NCBI GenBank assembly: GCA_021229015.1
Contig: CM037791.1
Location: 62,001-126,000, forward strand
DNA length: 64,000 nucleotides
Origin: Solen grandis
Taxonomy: Eukaryota > Mollusca > Bivalvia > Adapedonta > Solenidae
Direction of reading: 5' to 3'
The notes under the pieces were generated by a model that saw nothing but the letters and a program-made list of their open reading frames with translations, searched no databases and had not been told where the DNA came from. Position 1 is the stretch's first letter, and each line of letters opens with the position of its first letter. Of this stretch, positions 50,977-61,960 are shown piece by piece. Position numbers and translations under genes: made by a program.

Positions 50977-51457
50977 AGCTCACCCGAGCACTTGAGCTCA
51001 GGGTGAGCTTTTGTGATCGCCTTTTGTCCGTCGTGCGTCGTCCGTCGTCAACAATTGTTTGTGAACACTCTAGAGGCCACAGTTTTGACCCAATTCTCAT
51101 GAAACTTGGTCAGGATGTTTGACTACATGATATCTCGGATGAGTATGAATTTCGATTATGTGGAGTTAAAAACTAGGTCACCAGGTCAAATTTTAGAAAA
51201 ACATTGTGAACACTCTAGAGGCCATAGTTTTTGTCCAATCTTCATGAAACTTGGTCAGGATGTTTGTCTACATGATATCTCTGATGAGTTCAAAATTGGG
51301 TTACGTGGGGTCAAAATTATGTCATCTGCTCAAATCTTAAAAAAACAATCGTGTGAATACTCTAGAGGCCACAGTTTTTGCCCAATCTTCATAAAATTTG
51401 GTCAAAGCTTGAAAGTGTTTCAGGAAATTCTGCTTCGATTTTATGTTACGTTGTTAA
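50977..51457 (-). repeat. Tandem-core element, truncated (right arm)
   Basis: AGCTCACCCGAGCACTTGAG hairpin end, then GTGATCGCCTTTTGTCCGTCG and units with ACTCTAGAGGCCAC and CATGAAACTTGGTCAGGATG. The AAACAAGAG end is missing; it runs into the SINE dimer. Same family as 46,914-47,883. Confidence 0.8.
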
Positions 51458-51905
51458 CACCATATTTATATCGGTCGTGGGAATCTTAATACAGAATATC
51501 CAAATTAAATTTCCCCTAGCGAGCAAGCAATATGTGCAACTGTTTGCTCGTACCGTCGTATTACAGGTATAATGGGTTCTGAAAAATCATTGATTCGACC
51601 GGGACTGGGACTTGAATCCTGAGCCCCAAGAATACCGTGCATGCACTCATCCGACCGAGCTCTCAAGTCACATGTTGTTTACACCATATTTAGATCGGTC
51701 GTGGGAATCTTAATACAGAATATCCAAATTAAATTCCCCCTTAGCGAGCAACTAATATGTGCAACTGTTTGCTCGTACCGTCGTTTTACAGGTATAACGT
51801 GTTCTGAAAAATCAATGACTCGACCGGGACCGGGGGTTGAATCAGGAGCCCCAAGAATACCGTGCATGCACTCCTCCGACTGAGCTCTCAAGTCACATGT
51901 CTTCT
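51458..51905 (-). repeat. Tandem dimer of a tRNA-like SINE (right arm)
   Basis: Two units of 224 bp begin CACCATATTTA (51,458 and 51,682). On the minus strand each has GACTTGAGAGCTCGGTCGG and GGATTCAAGTCCC or its variant, with TTTGCTCG(T)ACCGTCGT sequence in the body. A dimer in perfect phase suggests unequal exchange or insertion of a dimeric transcript. Confidence 0.7.
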
Positions 51906-53351
51906 TGCCTCATGATTTATCACCAAATACCTGTACCCGGCTACATATAACCCCTCCAAATTTAGAATACGTCCCGAATTTTTAGAGACAAAGAACATCC
52001 GAAGGTGCCGAAGCAGTAGCCATATTAAACAGTAGGTTACTTACATTGGGCGCCAAATGCAACAGGTGGTTTGCTCGTACTGTCGTTATAAAGTAGATAC
52101 ATATACTTGCATGACGAGCTCCAATGTAGGCTATTCAAATATATGTTTACATATCTTACAATTAGAAATTTCACTACATTTTTCTTGGTAGGCATTTTAT
52201 CATCTGTTAGTACAGAAGTTGTCACTGCACATAACGAACGATAACTCTGAATGAAAATACTACCAATGAAATTGTAGGACGTTAGCCAGCGGCGTGTTGT
52301 AAAATTCTCATTACTCTGGCATGTAATATTTCCTTAGTTAATCAGTTATATATTTCAATGAAAAATGAGTGTTCGGCCCTAAGAGTAAAATGATATAATA
52401 GCTACGAGATCCATTTGATGTCGAAAATCAATAAATAATTTCCAAGTTTCAAGTCACGTAAATTTCTCCTTTTCTGTTTCAGGTAATGCTAAACGAAACA
52501 TAAGAATTCACAGTCCTTTGATTTACTTCATTGATATAATCATTAGATTTGAAAAAGTGTTTTGTTTAAGGTATTTAAAAGCAGAATCATCCCAAATTAT
52601 GATTTATGCTTCTATTCTAGATACACATGTATTGGACAATCAAAGTAAAGCTAATGGAACTGTATTTTTATGATGTTTTACTTTGATTGAATACTTTTGA
52701 TAATACCGATTATTTGTAATTAAATTCATATTTTAGAATTATTTAACATACACTGAATGGAATGAATGATGGAAAAAAGTTCTTCACAACGAAGGTACAA
52801 CACTAGTTTAACAAAAAATAAATAAATAATTATCCAATACTGCAGTACTTTTGTCCTGGTTGTTAAGTTATAAGTATGCTTTATTATACCTTATTTCACA
52901 TGTCGTGTGCTAAGTATAATAATAAATTTGTAAACTTAAATTTGTAAACCTGCAATTTGAAATCATGGGTGATCAGTTGCAAATTAATTGAGTTCGACAG
53001 TGTTTTTATGTAATAAAACGTTCGAATATTAAATGGAGGTAAAGGTAAACAATACATATTGTATAGAACGGTCAGTTTGGATATTAGTTCTCTTGAAATG
53101 CAAATCTGAAAAGCGGTCCTTTTATGATATGTTACTGATTAATGGTAAATTGGAATGTCCTTATGTTTTATTAATGTTTCAATAAAATTGATTAAATACG
53201 GATTGAAATTGTGTTAAATGTTGAGAATAAATATAATAGTTCACATTGATCTTTTGAACGGAGGTGTATATTTTTCACAATTGTCCATGTTATAACTCTT
53301 TAACACCCCTCTTCATTCTATGAACTTTATTTTAGTATACTTGGTTTATGC
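51906..53351. other. Non-coding stretch with a PBS-like site
   Basis: Mirrors 17,651-19,067. The minus-strand site around 52,042-52,058 (TGGCGCCCAATGTAAG) is the counterpart of the candidate at 18,925. No gene. Confidence 0.35.
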
Positions 53352-53585
53352 AGACTTGTCTTAACTATTTGAGTTTACCGTCTCTTTGACGTTATTACAG
53401 TCATATAGCGACGCCCAGCTAATTACTGGTGGCGGAAGACCCGGAATACCCGGAAGCATCTGGGTAGAACGATCGACATTCGCCAAACAAGCTGTAAGGC
53501 TTCCTCACATGAAAATCCGAATGACGCTGCCGGGATTCGAACCCACGCGGTATTGGGCTGAGTGTAGTATACAGATGAATGCATG
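53352..53585 (-). repeat. 5'-truncated SINE (right arm)
   Basis: Clean copy of the SINE body (TTCCTCACATGAAAATCCGAATGACG; GGATTCGAACCCACGCGG as minus-strand B-box), abutting the protease remnant. Confidence 0.8.
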
Positions 53586-53619
53586 AGGGATGCATGGAAA
53601 TGTATGAGGAAACAATTTA

Positions 53620-55038
53620 TACTTGCTAAGGTCGACATCTGATACTCCATACACAAAGCCTCTACCGTCCCTACATAGTATGGCGTATTCACATCTATCA
53701 TAGCCACAGGATAACTCTGCTCAAAACTGTCCACAAACCTACAACGCCTATCAGATCCTGAAAAACTGGTGTCCCAGAACCAACCTCTTATTTACCACTA
53801 CACATGTAGCCCCTGTATCTCTCATAACTTGAATTTTCTTCCCATTGACTTCGCCTTCTTTAGTTGGACATTGTATGTTCATACAGGCGCCTAACTGTAC
53901 AGAACTATCAACATCCAGAACACAACTAGAACTATCTGTCTTTTTCAAACCACCTCGTGCGACACCACGGGTCTTTCCTCTACCCCTTGACCTCTGATTC
54001 GGACTACCTTGGTTAAAACTATTTCTTAGTGAATTCCAATAATCTGTTCTATTAAATTCCACAGTTTCTGTACTATCTACTGCGGCTACCCTATACTGAC
54101 TGCTTCGTTTCCTACAATCTAAAGACTTATGGTTACCTTTGCAATAGTTACATCTTACCTGAGCAAAGTAAGAATTACCTTCCCTTGGTGTACTCCCAAA
54201 CTGTTTACGTACCGGCTCTGACCTTTGCTCCTTGACAAACCTATCTTTTTCTTTGCCTTCACTCAACACTACATTCCTACAACCACCCCTGGCTTCTGCA
54301 AATAAATCTGCTTGCTCCGCCATAGCTAAGCAATCAGTGAAACGCTTTTCTTTCAAGAATAGAAACATCTCTTTGTTACTGATAGCTAACAACTGATCTC
54401 TTAGCAAATAATCCAAAACACCCTCGTATGTCTTAGCTACACTACCTAAACCAAACCAATGCTCTAAATAATTCCTTGATCTGCTAAGATACTGTACAAA
54501 ACGTCTCACCTCTCTCAGGCCTAGCTGTCCTGAACCTTTTCTTAAAACCTTCCTCTGTCAGTTCGAACCGTTTCAACAAAGCTGACTTCAGTATGTCATA
54601 ATCCAGTGAGTCCTCTGTAGGTAATCTGGAATAAACATCTAAAGCCTTACCTTTTAACAAAACGCTGAGATGTAATGACCACTGTTCTTTGTTCCAACCT
54701 TGCACCCCTGCATACCTCTCGAACCTTGATAAATAACTATCCATATTATCTTTACTCTCACCAAACCATGGTAATTTCGGCCCCTTAACTTTCTCTGTTA
54801 CAATAGGCTTACCTTTTTCTATATGGGCCAACCCTTCTCTGCCGTCTCCCCTGCTACCTCTGTTTTTTTTTTCGCTCTGCTCTTTCTTTCTCACGCTCCC
54901 ATTCCTCTAATCTTCTTTCTCTCTGTTCCTCTGCCTCTATCTCCTTTTTCTCTCCTTAGCCTGTTCCTCCCGTATAAATTCTACCAAATCTTTACCCGAG
55001 TACCCAAACTTCTCACCATACTCTAAGAGTTCTTTCAT
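53620..55038 (-). pseudogene. Ty3-type gag-protease remnant (clean copy)
   Basis: From ATG at 55,038 the product begins MKELLEYGEKFGYSGKDL, then a Glu/Arg/Lys-rich helix. It passes (frame break near 54,890) into a capsid-like part with PWFGESKDNM, EQWSLHLSVLLKGKALDVY and ALLKRFELTEEGFKKRF. After a second break near 54,490 a 252-codon frame carries FLKEKRFTDCLAMAEQADLF, a zinc knuckle C-x2-C-x3-H-x4-C (CNYCKGNHKSLDC, one residue short of the canonical spacing) and the retropepsin active site DTGA. A further break precedes the protease end near MSTLAS. RT, RNase H and integrase are gone, replaced by a SINE. Confidence 0.85.
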
Positions 55039-55783
55039 ACTAGACTTGCTTGCATATGAGAATATATTACACAAAACTAAAATAAGAACTATCCGGGCAA
55101 CACTGTTGCTAATACACATAACGTGTATATCTCTATCCACTATCTGTTATATACCCATATACATGTACTGTTAATATCTAAACAAAAACAGCATCTCAGA
55201 CCTATGACTTTGAACAGGTCATATACAGTAAACCAACTAACAAATTATCCACACTACACACTATAGATCAACAAATATACATTACAAATAACTATGTATA
55301 TCATACATCCATGAAACATCCACTGTGTATATACAGGTCACTACTACTTCAAATGCAATAAAATCTAACTTTGATACCTTATGCATGAAACCAATGTTAA
55401 AAAGTCAAACAACACTCAAGTCTAAAGTGTAAACAGATCAACTTAAAATTTAAACTTAAGATGAATTCAAAACAGAATTTAATATGTCAAAGGTCAATCC
55501 TACCCCGGACAACCTTAACTGTACACCAAGTTTCCGTTAACAACAGACTTACCCCGCTGACGATGGAGCCTGTGTGTCAGCCACCGGTGATGTACCACGG
55601 AGTCCGCCCAGACTGACTGTTACACTAAAATATAAATCAATTTAATTACTATAAAATTCCCCGAGGGTTAAAAGGAAACAATTTAAAACAAAGTTTCAAA
55701 GTTAGAAATAAAATACTAAAGAGGAATCTTTACAATCTGTACACAGTCTTATTCTACCCTAGATCGTTGTCACCTTAGCATTA
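55039..55783. other. Retrotransposon leader (right arm)
   Basis: Non-coding leader between the gag start and the PBS. It includes the mirror of the possible splice donor (CTTACCCCGCTGACG at about 55,550). Confidence 0.4.
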
Positions 55784-55800
55784 TCCCCTTCTGACACCAT
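55784..55800 (-). other. Primer-binding site, tRNA-Leu-like (right arm)
   Basis: Minus-strand ATGGTGTCAGAAGGGG, directly next to the TGTTACA end of the LTR. Confidence 0.55.
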
Positions 55801-57389
55801 TGTAACAAAATTACCAAGGGCGGACAACTTTCTAAGGTAGAATAAATACCCAACAACTTTTCTTTAATATTATATTTAAATATAAAAAATATACAATAAG
55901 GATATTAGAAAGAATTAAAGAATATGAAAAAAAAACTGCCGGCTAACTGTCCCTTTATCTGTTGATACAATAATAAAATAATAACTGCACTGAATGTTCT
56001 GTTTTCAATTTAAGCCCGCATGTTGCTCTACACAATGACTTACTGATATGAATGTACTTCATTGTGGCACATTCACAAAATGATTCATAAATTCATAGTA
56101 CTCATAAACTATAACCCGTGCTCTTATCGATGAACACTGGACCGACTTCCTGTCGTCGCTGTCCCTTCAGTATATGTGATCCACTTAGTCCACCGTAAAC
56201 ACCCTGTCGTCCATATGACGCATACGTAGATTCTCCCGTCCTTGCGACGTAGTCTACCAATGGGGTCCCTAGCGACTGTGACCACCCAGATTACATAACT
56301 AAATACGACTAGTCCACCGTAGACACCCTGTCGTCCATATGACGCATACGTAGATTCTATCGTCCTTGCGACGTAGTCTACCAACAGGGTCCCGTAACGA
56401 CTGTAACCTTCCAGCTTACATAGGCTCCATGCCCCAACTAAATACGGCTACAAACAATAAATAGCTCTAATTTACTTATAACACAAAATATAAGTGCAGA
56501 CAGTGTATTACTTCATAATACTACTTTCATACCAAATAACAAATCTCTGGTATTACATACGTGCATTTTATACCATACAACAATATTATGGTTTTACATA
56601 AGTGCATTAACGCAGAGAACTGTCCTCGTTAGCAATTATATACCAGACAGATATTCCATAAAACTCCACATTTCTTAATTACAAAACAAATACTGTTGGA
56701 CAAATGCTTCCATGTATATTCAGGTAATATCAAAACCAAGGACATACCTATAAACAACATAATTATTCTCAAAAATTACATCAAATATACATAATAATGC
56801 AGAGCTATGTACTTAGATTCCTCGGCCTATAGAGCCAAAACTTCGAATTACCGAAAATTAATCACGATTGTTCACTTGTTTCCCTGAGAAGAAACAATAC
56901 AACAATCTACAAAATAAATGTTTAAAATAAAATTTAAGTTTCATATCTACCTGCAATATGAAATACAAAATAAAATTTTACTCACACAAGCTCCGTGATG
57001 TACTTTGGTCAGAATACTCTAGACTGGACTAGGCATCTTCCGTAGCTCCCATCGATATCTGACACCGAGGCTCCATACAAACCAACTTACATACTTAAAC
57101 CCCACGAAAGTACTCTTGAAAAACGAAATTCACGTTTAAACGTGCAATAAATTGTAAATCGCTGAATCCCGTGCATCCCGAGAAACACTGACAACACGAC
57201 GTATACTGATAAAGTGCTTATGTAAAGAAACAATAGGTTTAAACTTCTAAGCCTTAAACATCTCTCTTAATACACTAAAACTTAGCAAAACAGTAGATAT
57301 ACCATTTCAAATCCTAATCATCTCATTTTGAACAAAAGTTATAAAAAAAACCGGGGATAAACCTTATATAACCAAAAACGGTTAACACA
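55801..57389 (-). mobile_element. 5' LTR of the Ty3-type element (right arm)
   Basis: Same proposed limits as the left copy (TGTGTTAACC to TGTTACA, 1,589 bp). It carries the same 121-bp duplication; the 86-codon frame at 56,124-56,384 is built from that duplication. Outer edge unproven. Confidence 0.5.
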
Positions 57390-57540
57390 GTTCCACTCTG
57401 GCCTACGTGACAAATACAACGTACTCTAAATCTACGCTAATTTTTAGGCCACGTCAAATTATTTTGAGACACCTTGCTTCACTACTTACTAAGGCAATCC
57501 ATCTCCAGCTTTTCTTTAATTTGAACATATTTCCTTTTAC

Positions 57541-57715
57541 GGTGATTGGGAAACAAGTTCTTATAACTTATACTAATCCCTGTCGACGGTCCGTGGGTTG
57601 AACCAGTACTTGCGTCTGGGGGGGTTATGAAAATCCATGCCCCTACCGGGTTGTCGAACCCACAACCTTCGGATCCGAAGTCGGGAACTGGACAAAGGCA
57701 CTCTCCCGCTCAACT
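57541..57715 (-). repeat. tRNA-derived SINE (right arm)
   Basis: Clean mirror of 13,217-13,375; the minus-strand B-box is GGGTTCGACAACCCGG. Confidence 0.7.
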
Positions 57716-57878
57716 TTTCTTTGCGACAGTAATGTGAACATGTCGCGTTATTTCAGACAATCATCTACTAAGGAACATGTTTGTTGTATTTCAAGAACTT
57801 TATTTCAGCTGGGACGTATACTCGAGTTTATGTTCTTTTATCTAGCTATGAAAAGAGTTGTTTAAATTTTTAACGAGC

Positions 57879-57978
57879 NNNNNNNNNNNNNNNNNNNNNN
57901 NNNNNNNNNNNNNNNNNNNNNNNNNNNNNNNNNNNNNNNNNNNNNNNNNNNNNNNNNNNNNNNNNNNNNNNNNNNNNN
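57879..57978. other. Assembly gap (100 N)
   Basis: Exactly 100 N. The sequence to its right is not the continuation expected from the left flank of 13,051. Confidence 0.99.
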
Positions 57979-58291
57979 CCTCTAAGTGTCTTCACCTTTA
58001 AGTATGACCATGACCTAAGAGCCAGGCACCCAACTCTTGTGCGCAACATCAAATATTATCATTGCAATCAGTACTGACAAGTTACTTCCATGTCTAAGTT
58101 ACAGCCCGGACAAGCATCCATCACCATGACCTTTTACCTTTAAGTGTTTCATTGACCTTAAAGCTAGGAACCCAACACTTGAATGCAAAACTTCCTCTCA
58201 TAGAGGTAAAGATTACTGCATTTTTAAAAGCCTGCAATCTATGTACAGTCTAGTTACAGTCCAGTTGAACATTGAAAATAAAAAAAAAATC
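57979..58291. other. Repeat-like sequence at the start of the third contig
   Basis: Contains repeated CACCTTTAAGTATGACC / CCTTTTACCTTTAAGTG blocks and two GAGCCAGGCACCCAACTCTTG / AAGCTAGGAACCCAACACTTG blocks about 135 bp apart, a short two-unit tandem. No gene. Confidence 0.5.
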
Positions 58292-58709
58292 AAACAAGAG
58301 GGCCAAGATGGTCCTAAAGACGCTCATCTGAGAAAAACTGCCTTCATTGCCTGAACAAGTTGCAAAACTAGAGTCGCTAACGGAACAGCATCAGTTTTCG
58401 CGGATACAACAGTCTTTGGTGCCTAGTAATGCTACAAAGTTCCATTTAGTATAGTATAGAAGTTTCATGATTCGAACATTAAATTTCCAGTTTGAAGCAT
58501 AAAAAATCAAAAATGGATCAAATTTTGAACTGTCATAAAATAACCAAATCATGCCCAATTTTTAAAACCATAGCATCACAGGAAAGAGCTCTTTAAGCAC
58601 TGAGGCTTTTGTCCATATTCTCTCAATAAAACAATTTTAGTTTTGGAGCTATTTTTGGCCGAAGAAAAAAAAACTATAATCGTAATATGACCTTGACCAT
58701 TGCATTTTT

Positions 58710-59960
58710 AGCTCACCTGAGCACAACGTGCTCATGGTGAGCTTTTGTGATCGCCTTTTGTCCGTCGTCCGTGCGTGCGTGCGTCTTGCGTCAACTTTTC
58801 CTTTAAACAACTTCTCCTCCTAAACCACTGGATGGATTTTGACCAAACTTCACAGGAATCATCCTTATCATGACCTCTATCAAAGTTGTTCAAATTATTT
58901 TGATTGGGTGAATAAGTAGGTCACAGGAGCTAAAAATAGATTTTAAAAATGAAAATTTAAAAAATCTTCTTCTCTGAAACCACAAGGCCTAGCCTTTTGA
59001 TTTTTGGTATGTAGCATGATCTTATGACTCTCTACCAAGATTGTACAAATTATGACCCTGGGGTCAAAATTGGCCCCGCCCCAGGGGTCACTTGATTTCA
59101 CATAGGCTAATATAGGAAAAACTTGAAAAAATCTTCTTCTCCGAAACCACAAGGTCTAGCCTTTTGATTTTTGGTATGTAGCATGATCTTATGACTCTCT
59201 ACCAAGATTGTTCAAATTATGACCCTGGGGTCAAAATTGGCCCCGCCCCAGGGGTCACTTGATTTAACATAAGCTAATATAGAAAAAAACTTGAAAAATC
59301 TTCTTCTCAGAAACCACAAAGCATGGAGTTTAAATATTTGGTATGTAGCATGATCTTATGACTCTCTACCAAGATTGTTCAAATTATGACCCTGGGGTCA
59401 AAATTGGCCCCGCCCCAGGGGTCACTTGATTTAACATAGGCTAATATAGAAAAAAAACTTGAAAAATCTTCTTCTCAGAAACCACAAGGCATGGAGTTAA
59501 GATATTTGGTGTGTAGCATTGTCTAGTGGATCACAACCAAGTTTGTTCAAATCATGACCCTGGGGTCAAAATTGGCCCCGCCCCAGGGGTCACTTGATTT
59601 AACATAGGCTAATATAGAAAAAAAACTTGAAAAATCTTCTTCTCAGAAACCACAAGGCATGGAGTTAAGATATTTGGTGTGTGGCATTGTCTAGTGGATC
59701 ACAACCAAGTTTGTTAAAATTATGACCCTGGGGTCAAAATTGGCCCCGCCCCAGGGGTCACTTGATTTAACATAGGCTGATATAGGAAAAAAAACTTGAA
59801 AAATCTTCTTCTAGACACCACAAAGCAAGAGTTTAGAATTTGGTGTTTTTAAACCCGGGGAAAATTGGCCCCGGGGTTTTCCGGGGGCCCTTTTAGGCTG
59901 ATAAAAAATAGCCTAATGATACCAGGTGAGCGATTCAGGGCCATCATGGCCCTCTTGTTT
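58710..59960 (-). repeat. Complete tandem-core element inserted in the array, 167-bp units
   Basis: Left end AGCTCACCTGAGCACAACG then TGCTCATGGTGAGCT (hairpin). Right end, on the minus strand, is AAACAAGAGGGCCATGATGG. Core units share GACCCTGGGGTC at 59,054, 59,221, 59,388, 59,554 and 59,723 (167-bp steps) and contain the self-complementary pair GACCCTGGGG / CCCCAGGGGTC. The unoccupied site is visible in the sister units (GCATTTTTTTAAC at 60,750; GCAATTTTTTTTAAC at 61,603), with no obvious target duplication beyond T-run ambiguity. The stretch 59,818-59,900 looks consensus-damaged. Confidence 0.85.
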
Positions 59961-61250
59961 AACTTTTTAAATTTTAAGACTCTTTGAATCATAAAAAAAC
60001 TACCTTACCTGTGAAAAAATGAAGTCAGGAGCTTCAAAAAACCTACGTTTTTGATTTTTTTTCTCCAAAATATTAGTGAAGTTTGATCGCATCCTGTGGA
60101 CTAACCATACATATCCTAAATTCACCAACCCATAAATTGTGTGCGTATATGTCTTGTTACTCATATGCAGCAAACAGAATTCTTCTATCTAATCTCAAAC
60201 AAAAATAAGCAGGTTTTTCGTAGACCTACTCTCGTTTGCAGCTCTTTTGCAAGGTTAGAACATTCAACCTCTTCGAGCGCAGATATTTACCCGTACCCTT
60301 TACTTTGAAATCCATCTTATTCTGTTGTGCTGTTAACAAGGAACGGAATGCTGAAAACCGCATTTGAATCAGACCTCAACTTTTTGAGTTATAAGCAAAA
60401 GAGTGATTTTAAGCAAAGCGCTTTCTAGCGGCAAAATGAGAAATAAATTTAGGTACCTAGAATGCAGCAAATAGTTCAGTTAAGTATACAATATGCATGG
60501 GTGGAACATTCTGTTTCTGAAATGTCACAATTTGAAGCTTAAAAATCTGCTTTACAACTGCTAAAATAAATGATCATACTTTAGACTGCCGTAAAATGAC
60601 CAAATGAAGCCCGGTTGTCAAAAAATAAATATCACTGGAAAGAGCTCTTCACGAACTTACATTTTTGTCCAAATACTCTCAGTAAAATACTTTTAGTTTT
60701 GGAGCTATTTTGGGCAAAAAACAATAATAGAAATATGGCATTGACCTTTGCATTTTTTTAACTTTATTGATTATCTGGCTATTTGAATAATAAAACTACA
60801 TGTATATTACCTGTGACAATATCATGAAGATTGAACTAAAAATATAGTCAGGAGCGACAAAAACATATTTTTGAAATTCCTATTTTTCCAATATTTTAGT
60901 GAAGTTTGACCGTTTTTTAGAGGACAAACCATAAATTTCTTAAAATTGCAACTATATTTTTGTGCGTATATGTCTTGCAAATCGTATGCAGCAAAGAGGG
61001 TTATTCTATCTGATCTCTAACAAAAATGGGTAGGTTTTTCATAGACCTACACTTATTTGCACAGTTGTTTGCAAGGTTCTAACTTTCAACCTTCCGTTTC
61101 TCAAAATCTTTCAGCCACTCATACCGCGAAACCGATCATTTTTTATTAGGCTATCAACAAGGAACATAATGCAACAAACCTCATATGGATCAGACTTCAT
61201 ATTTTTGAGTAATAAGCAAAAGAGTGATTTCAAGCAAAGCGCACCTCCAC

Positions 61251-61269
61251 CCCCCCCCCCCCCCCCCCC
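61251..61269. repeat. Poly-C tract inside the array
   Basis: About 19 C in a row within the third unit, absent from the second; it creates a Gly-rich frame on the minus strand that is not a gene. Confidence 0.9.
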
Positions 61270-61960
61270 AGGGGCAAAATGAGAAACAAAATAGGTACCT
61301 AGCAATGCAGCAAATAGTTCAATTAAGTATACAAGTCTCACTAGTTAAACATTCTATCTCTTATATATAACAATTTGAAGCATAAATACTGATTTACAAT
61401 TGTTCAAAAAAGGATTAAACTTTGGACTGCCGTAAAATGTCCAAATTCAAGTCCGATCTTCAAAAACTAAACATTACTCACTGGAAAGAGCTCTTCAAGG
61501 ACTAAAACTTTTGTTTATATACTCTGCAATAAAATATATTTAGTTTTGGAGATATTTGGGGCCGAATAAAAAAACAATAATCGTAATATGACCTTGACCT
61601 TTGCAATTTTTTTTAACTTTTTAATTGTGAGGCCCTTTCAAATATAACAATACATAACGTGTGAATATTTCATAAAGAAAATAAAGTCAGGAGCGACAAA
61701 ATATGTTTTTGAAAACTTAATTTTTCCAATATTTTAGTGAAGTTTGACCGTTTTTAGAGGACAAACCATGCATTTCTTAAATTCGCCACCCCATATACTT
61801 TGTGCGCATATGTCTTGCAAATCGTTTGCAGCAAACAGAATTATTCTATCTTCTCTTAAACGAAAAGGGGCACTTTTTCCGTGGACCTACCCTAATTTGT
61901 CAACTTTATTGTAAGGTTCGAACATTCAACTTCTCCTAGTCCAACAAATCTGTCGGTTCG

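Larger units (their letters stand above)
38201..57878 (-). repeat. Right arm of the inverted duplication (entire middle contig)
   Basis: The whole contig, gap to gap, is the reverse complement of 13,051-34,350 and has clearly better consensus in its centre. Differences beyond base errors include minisatellite copy number and a replaced segment in gag. Containment of one full contig inside its neighbour is the pattern of a retained haplotig. Confidence 0.95.
58292..61960 (+). repeat. AAACAAGAG-started tandem array, ~830-bp units
   Basis: Starts AAACAAGAGGGCCAAGATGG then GCTCATCTGAG, like the smaller elements, and continues into about three and a half units of 825-860 bp. Landmarks: GAAGTTTGA(C/T)CG at 60,077, 60,901 and 61,740; TTTTAGTTTTGGAG near 58,637, 60,693 and 61,538; TGCGTATATGTCTTG once per unit. 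The first unit is split by the insertion at 58,710-59,960. No conserved open frame runs through the units. Confidence 0.8.

Noticed and set aside
56124..56384. 86-codon protein
   Set aside because: Built from the 121-bp duplication inside the LTR; no family signature.
13051..57878. Fold-back (missed adapter) chimeric read as the cause of the inversion
   Set aside because: The arms differ by real-looking indels and repeat number, are separated by 3.75 kb of unshared sequence plus a gap, and do not meet at a palindrome centre.
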